NCBI RefSeq assembly: GCF_943181415.1
Contig: NZ_CALPBZ010000005.1
Coordinates: 372,001-436,000 of the forward strand
Length of the DNA: 64,000 nucleotides
Direction: 5' to 3'
Source: Microbacterium sp. Marseille-Q6648
GTDB taxonomy: Bacteria > Actinomycetota > Actinomycetes > Actinomycetales > Microbacteriaceae
Shown: positions 30,229-39,934 of the stretch, one piece after another
Layout of the letters: every line of letters starts with the position of its first letter
How positions within the stretch are numbered: position 1 is the first letter of the stretch
The notes under the pieces: generated by a model
The model's input: the letters and a program-made list of their open reading frames with translations, nothing else
Database searches by the model: none
What the model was told of the DNA's origin: nothing
Made by a program: the position numbers and the translations under genes

Positions 30229-31908
30229 GTGACCGCTCCGATCGATGCCACCGCCACTTCCGCCTGGGCCGAGCTCTCTGCGCACCGGGACGCCTTCACC
30301 CCCGACCTGCGCGGCTGGTTCGCCGCCGACCCCGACCGGGTCGAGCGCCTGACCTTCACTCTCGCCGACCTGCACGTCGACCTGTCGAAGAACCTCGTCA
30401 CCGACGAGATCCTCGCCTCGCTCGTCCGCCTCGCCGAGCAGACCGGCGTCGCCGAGCGGTACGCGGCAATGCTCGCCGGCGAGCACATCAACACCACCGA
30501 GGACCGGGCGGTGCTGCACACGGCCCTGCGCCGGCCGAAGGGTGCGACCCCCGCGCTCGTGGTCGACGGGCAGCAGATCGACGACGACGTGCACGAGGTG
30601 CTCGACCGGGTCGCCGCGTTCGCCCGGCGCGTGCGCTCCGGCGACTGGAAGGGCGCCACGGGCAGGAAGGTCACGCACGTCGTCAACATCGGCATCGGCG
30701 GCTCGGACCTCGGTCCCGTCATGATCTACGAAGCGCTCAAACCCTACGCGGATGCCGGCATCGAGGCCCGCTTCGTCTCGAACATCGACCCGACCGATCT
30801 GGCGCAGAAGACCGCCGACCTCGACCCCGAGACGACGCTGTTCATCGTCGCATCGAAGACCTTCACCACGCTCGAGACCCTCACCAACGCCCGCCTGGCG
30901 CGGGACTGGCTGTGGTCGAAGCTCGCCGAGACCGGCGCCATCGCCGACGACGAGACCGCCAGGACGGATGCCGTCGCCCACCACTTCATCGCCGTCTCGA
31001 CGGCGCTCGACAAGGTCGCCGCGTTCGGCATCGACACCGACAACGCGTTCGGCTTCTGGGACTGGGTCGGCGGCCGGTACTCGGTGGACTCGGCGATCGG
31101 CACGTCACTGGCGATCACCCTCGGACCCGACGTGTTCGCCGAACTGCTCGCCGGATTCCACGCCGTCGACGAACACGTGCGCACGCAGCCCCTCACGCGG
31201 AACGTCCCGGTCCTCATGGGTCTGCTGAACGTCTGGTACGTGAACTTCCTCGGCTCGCAGTCGCACGCCGTGCTGCCCTACGCGCAGCAGCTGCACCGCT
31301 TCGCGGCCTACCTGCAGCAGCTCACGATGGAGTCCAACGGCAAGTCCGTGCGCTGGGACGGCAGCCCTGTCACCACCGACACCGGCGAGGTCTTCTGGGG
31401 CGAGCCGGGCACGAACGGCCAGCACGCGTTCTACCAGCTCATCCACCAGGGCACGCGCCTGATCCCCGCCGACTTCATCGCGTTCGTGAACCCCGCGTAC
31501 CCGCTCGCGGACGACGGCCGTGACGTGCACGGGCTGTTCCTGGCGAACTTCCTCGCGCAGACGAAGGCGCTCGCGTTCGGGAAGACCGCCGAAGAGGTCG
31601 AGGCCGAGGGCACGACCGGCGCCCTCGTGGCTGCCCGCACGTTCGCCGGCAACCGGCCCACGACGTCGATCTTCGCCCCGTCGTTGACCCCTGCCGTGCT
31701 CGGCCAGCTGGTCGCGCTGTACGAGCACATCACCTTCACGCAGGGGGTGATCTGGGGCATCAACTCCTTCGACCAGTGGGGCGTCGAGCTCGGCAAGCAG
31801 CTCGCGCTGCAGATCGCGCCCGCCATCGAGGGCGACGACCAGGCGCTGGCCGCTCAGGATGCGTCGACTCAGGCCCTGCTGGCGTACTACCGCTCGCACC
31901 GCAGCTGA
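30229..31908 (+). CDS. pgi: Glucose-6-phosphate isomerase
   Basis: Pgi interconverts glucose 6-phosphate and fructose 6-phosphate in the cytoplasm. The 559-residue protein has [13 protein letters not shown] near residue 160, [16 protein letters not shown] near residue 205, [18 protein letters not shown] near residue 280 and [20 protein letters not shown] near residue 505, the last being the second Pgi signature. The length is normal. The start is GTG at 30229. It forms a single-gene unit facing the ACT-domain gene. Confidence 0.97.
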   Translation: MTAPIDATATSAWAELSAHRDAFTPDLRGWFAADPDRVERLTFTLADLHVDLSKNLVTDEILASLVRLAEQTGVAERYAAMLAGEHINTTEDRAVLHTALRRPKGATPALVVDGQQIDDDVHEVLDRVAAFARRVRSGDWKGATGRKVTHVVNIGIGGSDLGPVMIYEALKPYADAGIEARFVSNIDPTDLAQKTADLDPETTLFIVASKTFTTLETLTNARLARDWLWSKLAETGAIADDETARTDAVAHHFIAVSTALDKVAAFGIDTDNAFGFWDWVGGRYSVDSAIGTSLAITLGPDVFAELLAGFHAVDEHVRTQPLTRNVPVLMGLLNVWYVNFLGSQSHAVLPYAQQLHRFAAYLQQLTMESNGKSVRWDGSPVTTDTGEVFWGEPGTNGQHAFYQLIHQGTRLIPADFIAFVNPAYPLADDGRDVHGLFLANFLAQTKALAFGKTAEEVEAEGTTGALVAARTFAGNRPTTSIFAPSLTPAVLGQLVALYEHITFTQGVIWGINSFDQWGVELGKQLALQIAPAIEGDDQALAAQDASTQALLAYYRSHRS

Positions 31909-31933
31909 GTCGCGGCATCCGGGGGCGGGGCTC

Positions 31934-32044
31934 TCCTCCGCTCGTCGCGGCGACGGGAGGACGTGTCGCCCACGGGAGGACCTCCCGCGGCCGGAGCATC
32001 CTCCGCTCGGCGACGACTCCTCCGCCCGTCGCGGTGGACGGAGG
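31934..32044. repeat. Cluster of GC-rich dyads between convergent genes
   Basis: Three dyad units follow one another. At 31934-31961 TCCTCC and CGTCGC pair with GCGACG and GGAGGA; at 31974-31986 GGGAGG and CCTCCC flank a single A; at 31998-32044 CCTCCGCTCGGCGACG and CCTCCGCCCGTCGCG recur before GGACGGAGG. The repeated core CCTCCG(C/T)(T/C)CGTCGCG suggests REP-like elements or a bidirectional transcription stop between pgi and the ACT-domain gene. No T-runs are present. Confidence 0.45.
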
Positions 32045-32061
32045 CGCTGAGTCGCGGCCCG

Positions 32062-32574
32062 TCACTCGGTGAGGGTGACGTCCACCTGGATCTCGGTCGC
32101 GAGACGCTCGAGCTCGCCGGTGACCACGCCCAGATCCACGGATGCCGGAACGCGCGCCACGACGGTCGCCTCGAAGAGGCGCCCGCCGTACATGGCCGCG
32201 TCGCGGGTCTCGGTGCTCAGCCGCTCGATGCTCAGGTCGTGTTCGCGGAGCACGGCGCTGACGTCGCGGACGATGCCGGGACGGTCGTTGCCCAGCACCT
32301 GCAGCGTGAGGTGGCGCGAGGGCGCGGCATCCTTCTCGGCGGCTCCGGTGTGGACGGCCACGGTGAGCAGTCCGTCGAGCACGGTGAGCGCGACGCGCAG
32401 CTCGTCGGCGCGATCCTCGGGGACCGAGACCTCGATGACGCCGGCGAAGGCGCCGGCGAGCTCTGCCAGGCGGCTGTTCTCCCAGTTGCCGCCGTGCTCC
32501 TCGACGATGTCGGCGACGGTGGCGACGAGACCGGCGCGGTCGTCGCCGACGACGGTGAGGACGAGGGTGATCAC
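32062..32574 (-). CDS. Tandem ACT-domain protein (GcvR-like regulator)
   Basis: This 170-residue protein consists of two ACT domains, with VVGDDRAGLVATVADIVEEH near residue 8 and LGNDRPGIVRDVSAVLREH near residue 93. The D-R-A/P-G-I/L-V turn is the typical ligand-binding start of each. GcvR of enteric bacteria is built the same way and inhibits GcvA in the presence of glycine. No glycine-cleavage genes are adjacent, so the ligand and target are unknown. Confidence 0.85.
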   Translation of the reverse strand: MITLVLTVVGDDRAGLVATVADIVEEHGGNWENSRLAELAGAFAGVIEVSVPEDRADELRVALTVLDGLLTVAVHTGAAEKDAAPSRHLTLQVLGNDRPGIVRDVSAVLREHDLSIERLSTETRDAAMYGGRLFEATVVARVPASVDLGVVTGELERLATEIQVDVTLTE

Positions 32575-32706
32575 GAGCGCCAGCGTAGCGCTCGCGCCCG
32601 GGCCGCGTCAGCGCCGCGCGTCCAGCCCGCCCGGACCTGCCCTCTGGTGCTGACGGCGGCCGCTGGGGCATGATCTGCCTCAGGCCGCATCGCCGAGGGG
32701 GGCTGC

Positions 32707-33705
32707 ATGACGGATGCCGGACGACCCGTGCTCGCGCGCTGGCACGTCGATCTTCCCGACCTCTCGGGCCGCCGCGCTCTGGTCACCGGCGCCAGCGACG
32801 GGGTTGGGGCCGAGATCGCGCGGGCGCTCGCGGGTGCGGGCGCGCATGTGGTCATGCCGGTGCGCTCGCGGGCGAAGGCCGCGGTGGTCACCCAGCGCAT
32901 CCTCGCCGAGACTCCGGACGCGCAGCTGTCGGTCCGGCTGGCCGACCTGTCGTCGCTCGGGTCGGTCGACGGGCTCGTCCGGCAGCTGCTGGCCGAGGAG
33001 GAGCCGATCGACATGCTCGTGCTGAACGCCGGGATCGTGCTCCTGGGCGATCCGGCGCGGCACGTCAGCACCGACGGGTTCGAGCTGCACCTCCAGACCA
33101 ACGCCCTCTCGCACGTGGCGCTGACCGCCGGCATCCTGCCTCTGCTGCGAGCGCGCGGTTCTCGCGTGGCCGTGCAGTGCAGCCTCGCGGTGAAGCACGG
33201 GACGCTGGCGTTCGACGACCTGCAGGTCGAACGCGGATACCGCCCGCTCCGCGCCTACACGGCGTCGAAGGTCGCACTCGGCCTGTTCGCCGTCGAGCTG
33301 GCACGCCGCAGCGGGGCCGGGGACTGGGGGGTGCGGGTCGCGCTCTGCCACCCCGGCATCGCCCTCACGAACATCGCGCCCGCAGAGCTGCGCGGGCGCC
33401 GCTCCCCCGGCGCGCGGCTGGGGCGCGCGCTCATGGAGCGCCGCATCCTGAGCCAGAGCGCGGGCGAGGCGGCGCTCCCGGCGCTGCGGGCGGTGACGTC
33501 TCCCGACGTGTCGTCCGGAGAGCTGGTGGTGCCCTCGGGGGCGTTCGAGCTGCACGGGAGCCCCCGAGCGAGGAAGCCGTACCGGAGCATTGCGGACCCC
33601 CTCGCCGCCGCACGGGCGTGGGACGTGCTGACGCAGCTCGCGGGTGCCCGCTTCCCGGCCGAGCCGGGCACGCCGCCCCTCGGTCCCGGCAGCGGGCGCG
33701 GCTGA
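32707..33705 (+). CDS. Short-chain dehydrogenase/reductase
   Basis: This 332-residue SDR has ALVTGASDGVGAEIARAL near residue 28 for the nucleotide (TGxxxGxG), LVLNAGI near residue 103, a catalytic Ser in VAVQCSLAVKHG and the Y-x-x-x-K pair in LRAYTASKVALGLF near residue 180. The C-terminal extension of about 70 residues resembles retinol-dehydrogenase-like SDRs. The substrate cannot be read from the sequence. The ATG follows GAGGGGGG. Confidence 0.9.
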   Translation: MTDAGRPVLARWHVDLPDLSGRRALVTGASDGVGAEIARALAGAGAHVVMPVRSRAKAAVVTQRILAETPDAQLSVRLADLSSLGSVDGLVRQLLAEEEPIDMLVLNAGIVLLGDPARHVSTDGFELHLQTNALSHVALTAGILPLLRARGSRVAVQCSLAVKHGTLAFDDLQVERGYRPLRAYTASKVALGLFAVELARRSGAGDWGVRVALCHPGIALTNIAPAELRGRRSPGARLGRALMERRILSQSAGEAALPALRAVTSPDVSSGELVVPSGAFELHGSPRARKPYRSIADPLAAARAWDVLTQLAGARFPAEPGTPPLGPGSGRG

Positions 33706-33714
33706 GGATCCGGG

Positions 33715-34860
33715 TCAGAGCTCGCCCGGCGACGTGGCCTGGCGATCGAGCTCGTCGACGAAGCGGCGCGCGGCGCTCGGCTCGGCGTCGGGCTTGCGCG
33801 GGGCGTAGACCACGAGCGAGTGGAAGACGAAGCGCACGACGAACGCGACCACGAGCGTGATCGCCGTGGCCACCACGGCCGACAGGTGCCACGACTCGAC
33901 CATGAACGCCATGATCGGGATCCGGATGAGAGCCTCGGCGTTGTTGAACGAGAACGACTTCGCGAAGCGCACCCAGCCAGTGGAGGCCTGATCGCGCATG
34001 TCGTGGAAGACGAACCGCTCCATGAGCAGGAAGTTGCCGATGATGGTCGCCTCGGCGCCGATGACGGCGGCGACGATGTAGTCGACCCCCAGCTGCGTGA
34101 GAGCCCACACGATCGCGAGGTTCGCCACCGCCCCGAGCCCGCCGATCACGGCGAAGAGCGACATCTTGCCGAACCGCAGCGCGGCCAGCTGCGATATGAA
34201 GTGCAGCCCCTGGCGGAAAGACGCTTTGGAGTCGCCGGCATGGCGATCGGCGAAGTCGAACGGCACCTCGGCCACCCGCAGGGCGCGGCGCGCGAGGATC
34301 TCGAGGAGGATCTTGAAGCCACGGGGCTGGAGCAGCGCCTGGTCGACGCTGCGCCGGTCGAGGAGGAAGAAGCCGGTCATCGGGTCCGAGACGTTCCGCA
34401 GCCGCACCGGGAACATCGCGCGGGTGATCGCCGTCGAGGCCTTCGACACCATCACCCGCGTCCGGTCGGCCAGGCCGCCCGACGTGCCCCCGCCGGCGTA
34501 CCGCGAGGCCAGCACCAGGTCGACGTCGCCGCGTTCGAAGCGCTCCCACAGGACCGGGATCGTCTCGGGGGGATGCTGCAGATCGCCGTCGATGACCAGG
34601 CACGCATCCGACTCCGCCGCGGCGAACCCCTCGAGCACCGCCCCGCCCAGTCCGCCGGCCGCGTGGGCACGGTGGATGACGCGCACCGGCAGCGGCGCGG
34701 TGGCGGCGACGGCCTCGATGACGTCGGGGGTGTCGTCCGTGCTGTCGTCGACGAACACGATCTCGGCATCGAGGCCGTCCACCGCCGCCGAGACGCGACG
34801 GACCAGCTCCGAGACGTTCGGAGCCTCGTTGTAGGTCGGGACGATGATCGAGAGCTGCAC
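33715..34860 (-). CDS. Polyprenol-phosphate glycosyltransferase fused to a GtrA domain
   Basis: This 381-residue protein has a GT2 domain (LSIIVPTYNEAPNVSELV at the start, IVFVDDSTDDTPDV, then CLVIDGDLQHPPE with the metal-binding aspartates) of the dolichol-phosphate mannose synthase type. About four membrane helices follow from residue 240 and form a GtrA-like domain (LFAVIGGLGAVANLAIVW). It likely loads a sugar on polyprenyl phosphate and helps move it across the membrane. The divergent gene encodes a GT-C enzyme that could use such a donor. The GTG start is placed where the GT2 fold begins. Confidence 0.9.
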   Translation of the reverse strand: MQLSIIVPTYNEAPNVSELVRRVSAAVDGLDAEIVFVDDSTDDTPDVIEAVAATAPLPVRVIHRAHAAGGLGGAVLEGFAAAESDACLVIDGDLQHPPETIPVLWERFERGDVDLVLASRYAGGGTSGGLADRTRVMVSKASTAITRAMFPVRLRNVSDPMTGFFLLDRRSVDQALLQPRGFKILLEILARRALRVAEVPFDFADRHAGDSKASFRQGLHFISQLAALRFGKMSLFAVIGGLGAVANLAIVWALTQLGVDYIVAAVIGAEATIIGNFLLMERFVFHDMRDQASTGWVRFAKSFSFNNAEALIRIPIMAFMVESWHLSAVVATAITLVVAFVVRFVFHSLVVYAPRKPDAEPSAARRFVDELDRQATSPGEL

Positions 34861-34977
34861 CGGGTCTATCGTCGCACGCGCCCTCGCCCGCCAGGGCGCG
34901 GATTTCTCGCCCCGGATCATGCGTGCGCTGCGGCGTCCGGTCCCTATGCTGGCGGCAGGACCGGCGGAGGGGGAACC

Positions 34978-36459
34978 GTGGTGCGGGATCGGCGTGGGGT
35001 GCTGCTGCTGGCCGGCATCGCTCTGGTCGCCCTCACGACGCGGTTCCTTCCGTATGTCCTGCCCGGGGTGCTGGTCACGCAGCGCGAATACGACGACGGC
35101 GTGATGTTCGCCGCAGCGCTGTCGATGCTGTCGGGCCAGTGGCCGTATGAGGACTTCGTCTACCTGCATCCGCCGGGCTCGTTCCTGTGGCTCGCACCGC
35201 CCGCGCTGCTGGCCGGCGTCGTCGACGAGGCCACGGCCTTCGCCGTCGCCCGGATCCTGGCGGTGGCGACGGGGGTGGCGAACACGGTGCTCATCGGCGT
35301 GCTGCTGCGCCGCTTCGGTACGGCGGCCATGGTGACCGGTGCGCTGCTGTACGCGGTGTGGCCGGTGGCGGTGGCGACCGAGCAGGTGTACCTGCTCGAA
35401 CCGGTGCTGAACCTGCTGCTGCTCGTGGCGCTGTGGTCCCTGTCGCGGCGAGCGCTCGCGATGACGTGGATCGCCGGCATCGCGCTCGGCGTCGCCCTCA
35501 CCGTCAAGTACTGGGCCGTCGTCGACATCGCGGTCGTCGCGGTCATCGTGGCGGTGCGCTTCGGCGCGCGCGGACTCGTGCGCTTCGTCGCCGGCGCCGC
35601 GGGGGCGGCGGCCGTCGTGGCGCTGCCGTTCTTCGTCCGCGCCCCTGCGGAGATGTGGCAGCAGAGCGTCATGACCCAGCTGTCGCGTCCGCCGGCGGGA
35701 ACGAGCCTGGCCGCACGGGCCAACCGGTTCTCGCTGTTCGTCGACGTGCCGTGGCTGGACGCCCTGGTGCCGTGGCTCGTGTGGGCGGCGCTGCTCGTGG
35801 CGCTGCTCGTGATCGCCCTGCTCCCCCTCGCACGCGCGCTCCGCGCGAGGACTCGCGCGTCGGTCTGGCCGGATGCCGTGTGGTGGGGGCTCCTCGCCGT
35901 GATCCACGCCGTGCTCATCGCCGCGAGCGGCGTCTTCTACAACCACTACGCCACCTGGGTGCTCGCCCCGCTCGCGCTGTCGACGGGCGCCGCCGTCGCC
36001 GCCCTCTCGCATCGGCGGGTGCGGCGCGGACTCGTCGCCGGGATCGCGGCGGTCGCGGTCGTGACGGTCATCGCGGGCCTGACGGCCGTGCGACCGACGA
36101 GCCTGCGCATCGACGAGGTGACTGCTTGGTCGTCCACGCGGGAGTGCGTCTGGGGCGATCCGACGAAGCTGATCCAGGCCGACACCGTCCAGCGCAACAT
36201 CGCCCGTGGCTGCGCGTTCGACGTCGATCCGTTCGGGGTCGGGCTCGTCCTCGTCGGACCGGATGCCGCAGGCGACGCCGTGCAGGACGAACCCGTCGTG
36301 CACCAGCACACCTGGCGGCAGCTCGAGCGTGCGGACGGCGTCGTGCTCGGCACCGAGCCTGCGCCGCGCGCCGGAGGCGGTCCCGGACGGTTCGCCGAGG
36401 AGTTCGCGCCCGCCGGCTCGAGTGGCGGTGTGGGCATGTGGAGTCGTCGCGGGACGTGA
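34978..36459 (+). CDS. Polytopic GT-C family glycosyltransferase
   Basis: This 493-residue membrane protein has about ten hydrophobic segments. The first external loop contains TQREYDDGVMFAAAL, an acidic D-D pair in the position of the catalytic aspartates of GT-C (ArnT/PMT-like) enzymes, and FVYLHPPGSFLWLAPP. Such proteins transfer a sugar from a polyprenyl-phosphate donor to an acceptor outside the membrane. GGAGGGGG lies four bases before the first of two adjacent GTG codons. The neighbouring polyprenol-phosphate glycosyltransferase is the natural donor supplier. Confidence 0.82.
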   Translation: MVRDRRGVLLLAGIALVALTTRFLPYVLPGVLVTQREYDDGVMFAAALSMLSGQWPYEDFVYLHPPGSFLWLAPPALLAGVVDEATAFAVARILAVATGVANTVLIGVLLRRFGTAAMVTGALLYAVWPVAVATEQVYLLEPVLNLLLLVALWSLSRRALAMTWIAGIALGVALTVKYWAVVDIAVVAVIVAVRFGARGLVRFVAGAAGAAAVVALPFFVRAPAEMWQQSVMTQLSRPPAGTSLAARANRFSLFVDVPWLDALVPWLVWAALLVALLVIALLPLARALRARTRASVWPDAVWWGLLAVIHAVLIAASGVFYNHYATWVLAPLALSTGAAVAALSHRRVRRGLVAGIAAVAVVTVIAGLTAVRPTSLRIDEVTAWSSTRECVWGDPTKLIQADTVQRNIARGCAFDVDPFGVGLVLVGPDAAGDAVQDEPVVHQHTWRQLERADGVVLGTEPAPRAGGGPGRFAEEFAPAGSSGGVGMWSRRGT

Positions 36460-36499
36460 GGAGCGGCATCCGGGCCCTGCTCAGGAAGCATCCGTGAGA

Positions 36500-36772
36500 A
36501 TGGAGCGCATGACTTCTGACGCTTCGTCCTCGATCACCATGTTCGGCGCCGACTGGTGCCGCGACTGCATCCGCACCAAGAAGCAGCTCGACCAGCTCGG
36601 CGTCGAGTACACGTACGTCGACCTCGTCGCCGACCCGTCCGCAGCGGACGTCGCCCGCGACATCTCGGGTCGCACGAACATCCCGGTGGTGGTGTACCCC
36701 GACTCCACCCACCACGTCGAGCCCTCGAACGCCGACGTCGAAGAGAAGCTCAAGGAGCTTTCGCTCATCTGA
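36500..36772 (+). CDS. Glutaredoxin-like protein (mycoredoxin type)
   Basis: This small cytoplasmic thioredoxin-fold protein has the active site MFGADWCRDCIRTKKQLD (CRDC) near residue 20 and the cis-proline loop TNIPVVVYPDSTH near residue 65. In actinobacteria, glutaredoxin-like mycoredoxins reduce mycothiol mixed disulfides; the CxxC sequence here differs from the CGYC of Mrx1, so the partner is uncertain. ATG 36500 gives 90 residues; ATG 36509 (87 residues) has GGAG only three bases away and is also possible. Confidence 0.88.
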   Translation: MERMTSDASSSITMFGADWCRDCIRTKKQLDQLGVEYTYVDLVADPSAADVARDISGRTNIPVVVYPDSTHHVEPSNADVEEKLKELSLI

Positions 36773-36828
36773 TCCGCCGCGCCCCACCGGCTCTGCCGCC
36801 CGCGAGCGGCGGTGGATAGGCTCGGGGC

Positions 36829-37689
36829 GTGAACGAAGGCGTCGAGCGCAATACGCGCCGGATCGAAGGTTCGGTGGTCACCGACTTCACCGACCGCATG
36901 AGCTACGGCGGGTATCTCGACCTGGGGACGCTGCTGAGCGCGCAGCGCCCGCTGAGCGAACCCGAGCACCACGACGAGCTGCTGTTCATCATCCAGCACC
37001 AGACCACCGAGCTGTGGCTGAAGCTGGTGCTGCACGAGCTGACGGGCGCCGCGGACCTGCTGCGCGAGGACCGGCTCGCCCCGGCCCTCAAGTGCATCGC
37101 GCGGGTCAAGCACATCCAGAAGACGCTCACCGAGCAGTGGTCGGTGCTGGCGACCCTGACGCCCGCAGAGTACGCGCAGTTCCGCGGCATCCTGGGCAAT
37201 TCGAGCGGCTTCCAGTCGGCCCAATACCGCGCCGTGGAATTCCGGCTGGGCAACAAGAACGCCGCCATGCTGCGGGTGTTCGACGCGGATGCCGCGTCGA
37301 GCGCGCTCCTGCAGGACGCCCTCGAGGCACCCAGCCTCTACGACGAGTTCCTGCGATTGCTGGCGCGTGCGGGCTACGACATCCCCGACGGCGTCCTCGA
37401 ACGGGACGTCACCGAAGCCTGGACCTTCACGCCCGAGCTCGTGCCGGTCTTCGCCGCGATCTACGACGATCCGCAGGCGCATTGGGCGGCGTACGAGACG
37501 TGCGAGGAGCTGGTCGACCTCGAGGACAACTTCCAGCTGTGGCGGTTCCGCCACCTGAAGACCGTCGAGCGCATCATCGGCGGCAAGACGGGCACCGGCG
37601 GATCCAGCGGGGCCCCGTTCCTGCGGCGCGCACTCGAGCTCACCTTCTTTCCGGAGCTGTACGCGGTGAGGACGGAGATCGGGCGATGA
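36829..37689 (+). CDS. kynA: Tryptophan 2,3-dioxygenase
   Basis: KynA opens the indole ring of tryptophan to give N-formylkynurenine. The 286-residue heme protein carries ELLFIIQHQTTELWLKLVLH near residue 45 for substrate and heme contacts, GFQSAQYRAVEFRLGNKN near residue 127, and FRHLKTVERIIGGKTGTGG near residue 240 with the proximal histidine. The length is normal. It starts with GTG and overlaps the amidohydrolase gene by ATGA, forming a three-gene tryptophan degradation operon. Confidence 0.96.
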   Translation: MNEGVERNTRRIEGSVVTDFTDRMSYGGYLDLGTLLSAQRPLSEPEHHDELLFIIQHQTTELWLKLVLHELTGAADLLREDRLAPALKCIARVKHIQKTLTEQWSVLATLTPAEYAQFRGILGNSSGFQSAQYRAVEFRLGNKNAAMLRVFDADAASSALLQDALEAPSLYDEFLRLLARAGYDIPDGVLERDVTEAWTFTPELVPVFAAIYDDPQAHWAAYETCEELVDLEDNFQLWRFRHLKTVERIIGGKTGTGGSSGAPFLRRALELTFFPELYAVRTEIGR

Positions 37690-38639
37690 TCGAGCTGCTC
37701 GGACCCGACGCCCGTTTCGCGCGACGTGCTCTCACCGGCGAGCACGGCGTCTCGCTGCCCGCCTTCATCGACCACCACGTGCACCTGCACCTGATCGACG
37801 AGCACGCTCTGCCCGCCGGAGGGATCGCGGCCGTGCTCGACCTCGGCGGGGACCCCACTGCTCTCGCTCGACGCTCCCGCGAAACCATGCCGCACGCGGC
37901 ATACGCGGGGGCGTTCCTGACGGCGCCGGGCGGCTACCCCTCCGGAAAGTCCTGGGCGCCGGCGGCGACGGTGCGCGAGGTGTCGTCGGCCTCGCAGCAC
38001 CCGGGGGTGCCCGGCGGCGCCGCGACGGCGGTCGACGAACAGGCGTCCTGCGCGGCATCCGTCATCAAGGTCGCGCTCCACGCGGGCGCTCCGGGCGTGC
38101 TCGACCCGCCCACGCTCGAGGCGATCGTCGCGAGTGCGCGCGAACGCGGGCTGCCGGTGGTCGCGCACGTCGAGGGCGAGGGCATGACGCGACGGGCCCT
38201 GGACGCGGGGGTCGACGCCCTCGCGCACACGCCGTTCAGCGAGTGGCTCGACGGAGCCTCGATCGCGCGAGCGGTGGCGCTCGGACAGCGATGGATCTCG
38301 ACGCTGGCCATCCACGACGGCGTCGAGCGCGAGCGCGCGATGCTCAACCTCGAGACCTTCGCCCGCGCCGGCGGTCACGTTCTCTACGGCACCGACCTCG
38401 GCAACGGCGAACGGCCCGCCGGCATCGACGTCACCGAGCTCGAGGCGCTCCACGCCGCCGGCGTCCGAGGCCCGTCGCTCATCGCCGCGCTCACCGCGGC
38501 CTGGCCCGGCGGGGTCGCCACGCGCGGCGTCGCCACCTTCATCCCCGGTCCTGCCCCGTCGTCCGACGACGGGATCCCCGCGTGGCTCGCGGGCGCGACC
38601 GTCACCCCGATCGAGGAACTCGTCCATGACGACCACTGA
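37686..38639 (+). CDS. Amidohydrolase in the kyn operon, candidate kynurenine formamidase
   Basis: This 317-residue metal-dependent hydrolase has the H-x-H pair in FIDHHVHLHLIDEH near residue 30, a likely bridging lysine region SVIKVALHAG near residue 130, VVAHVEGEG near residue 160, DALAHTPFSEW near residue 180 and the final aspartate in VLYGTDLGNGE near residue 240. It lies between kynA and kynU, where kynB (formamidase) is expected, and no KynB-like cyclase fold is encoded. I infer it removes the formyl group of N-formylkynurenine. Its order and overlaps with both neighbours support this; sequence alone does not prove the substrate. Confidence 0.82.
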   Translation: MIELLGPDARFARRALTGEHGVSLPAFIDHHVHLHLIDEHALPAGGIAAVLDLGGDPTALARRSRETMPHAAYAGAFLTAPGGYPSGKSWAPAATVREVSSASQHPGVPGGAATAVDEQASCAASVIKVALHAGAPGVLDPPTLEAIVASARERGLPVVAHVEGEGMTRRALDAGVDALAHTPFSEWLDGASIARAVALGQRWISTLAIHDGVERERAMLNLETFARAGGHVLYGTDLGNGERPAGIDVTELEALHAAGVRGPSLIAALTAAWPGGVATRGVATFIPGPAPSSDDGIPAWLAGATVTPIEELVHDDH

Positions 38640-39903
38640 CCCCGCAACCGATCCCGCGGCCCCCGCCGCACGTGAAGACCTCGACGAGCGCGCCGCGAAG
38701 CTGGATGCCGCCGATCCCCTCGCGGGCCTGCGCGACGAGTTCATCGGCAGCGAGACGCCGCTGGTGTACTTCGACGGCAACTCGCTCGGCCGCCCACCCC
38801 GCGCCACCGTGGACCGCCTGTCGTCGTTCGTCGTGGACGAGTGGGGCGGGCGGCTCATCCGCGGGTGGGACGAGTCGTGGATGAAGCTGCCGTTCGACAT
38901 CGGCGACACGATCGGCCGCGTCGCGATCGGTGCGGCCGCCGGCCAGACCGTCGTCGGCGACTCGACGACCGTGCTGCTCTACAAGCTGCTGCGGGCGGCG
39001 TTCGACGCCCAGCACGCCGTCGATCCCGCGCGTGTCGAGATCGTGTGCGACACCGACAACTTCCCGACCGACCGCTACCTCGTCGACGGCATCGCGCGCG
39101 AGCGCGGCGGGCGCGTGCGGTGGATAGACGTCGACCGCTCCGCGGGCGTGACCGCCGAGGTTCTCTCGGGCGCGGTCGGGGCCGAGACCGCCGTCGTGCT
39201 GCTCAGCCACGTCGCATACCGCTCGGGGCATCTCGCCGATGCCGAGACGCTCACGCGGGTCGCCCACGATGCCGGAGCGCTGGTGCTGTGGGATCTCTGC
39301 CACAGCGCCGGTTCGGTGCCGGTCGAGTGCGACGCGTGGGGGGTGGACCTCGCGGTGGGCTGCACCTACAAGTACCTCAACGGCGGACCGGGATCACCCG
39401 CGTTCGCCTATGTCGCGGCGCGCCACCAGCAGTCCCTCGCGCAGCCGATCCAGGGCTGGATGGGTGCCGCGGACGTCTTCGCGATGGGACCGGAGTACGT
39501 TCCCGCCGACGGCATGCGACGCTTCCTGTCGGGCACGCCCCCGATCGTCGGGATGCTGGCGATGCAGGACACCCTGTCGATCCTCGACCGCGTCGGAATC
39601 GAAGCCGTCCGCGCCAAGTCCCTGGCGCTGACGTCGTTCGCGATCGACGCCGCCGACGGGCTGCTGGGCCCGCGGGGCGTCACGGTGGCCTCGCCGCGCG
39701 ACCCGGGAGCCCGTGGCGGACACGTCACCCTTTCGCACCCGGCGATGCGCGCGGTGACGGCGCGGCTGTGGTGCGAGGACGTCATCCCCGACTACCGCGA
39801 CCCCGCGGGACTTCGGATCGGCCTGTCGCCGCTGTCGACGAGCTTCGCCGAGACCCTACGCGGGCTGCGGGCGGTCGCAGACGCACTCGACGCCGAGGCC
39901 TGA
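38626..39903 (+). CDS. kynU: Kynureninase
   Basis: KynU is a PLP enzyme that splits kynurenine to anthranilate and alanine. The 425-residue protein shows VYFDGNSLGRPPRAT near residue 47, VVLLSHVAYRSGHLAD near residue 190, LVLWDLCHSAGSVPVE near residue 220 and the PLP lysine in VGCTYKYLNGGPGSPAF near residue 250. Its start overlaps the amidohydrolase end by 14 bases. With KynA it completes the tryptophan to anthranilate route. Confidence 0.96.
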   Translation: MTTTDPATDPAAPAAREDLDERAAKLDAADPLAGLRDEFIGSETPLVYFDGNSLGRPPRATVDRLSSFVVDEWGGRLIRGWDESWMKLPFDIGDTIGRVAIGAAAGQTVVGDSTTVLLYKLLRAAFDAQHAVDPARVEIVCDTDNFPTDRYLVDGIARERGGRVRWIDVDRSAGVTAEVLSGAVGAETAVVLLSHVAYRSGHLADAETLTRVAHDAGALVLWDLCHSAGSVPVECDAWGVDLAVGCTYKYLNGGPGSPAFAYVAARHQQSLAQPIQGWMGAADVFAMGPEYVPADGMRRFLSGTPPIVGMLAMQDTLSILDRVGIEAVRAKSLALTSFAIDAADGLLGPRGVTVASPRDPGARGGHVTLSHPAMRAVTARLWCEDVIPDYRDPAGLRIGLSPLSTSFAETLRGLRAVADALDAEA

Positions 39904-39934
39904 GCCCCGGCGTCGAGTGTGACGAGCTGAGTGG

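Noticed and set aside
33820-34977. Plus-strand extension upstream of the GT-C glycosyltransferase
   Set aside because: This stretch is antisense to the GT2/GtrA gene; the GT-C protein starts at 34978 with a strong ribosome site.
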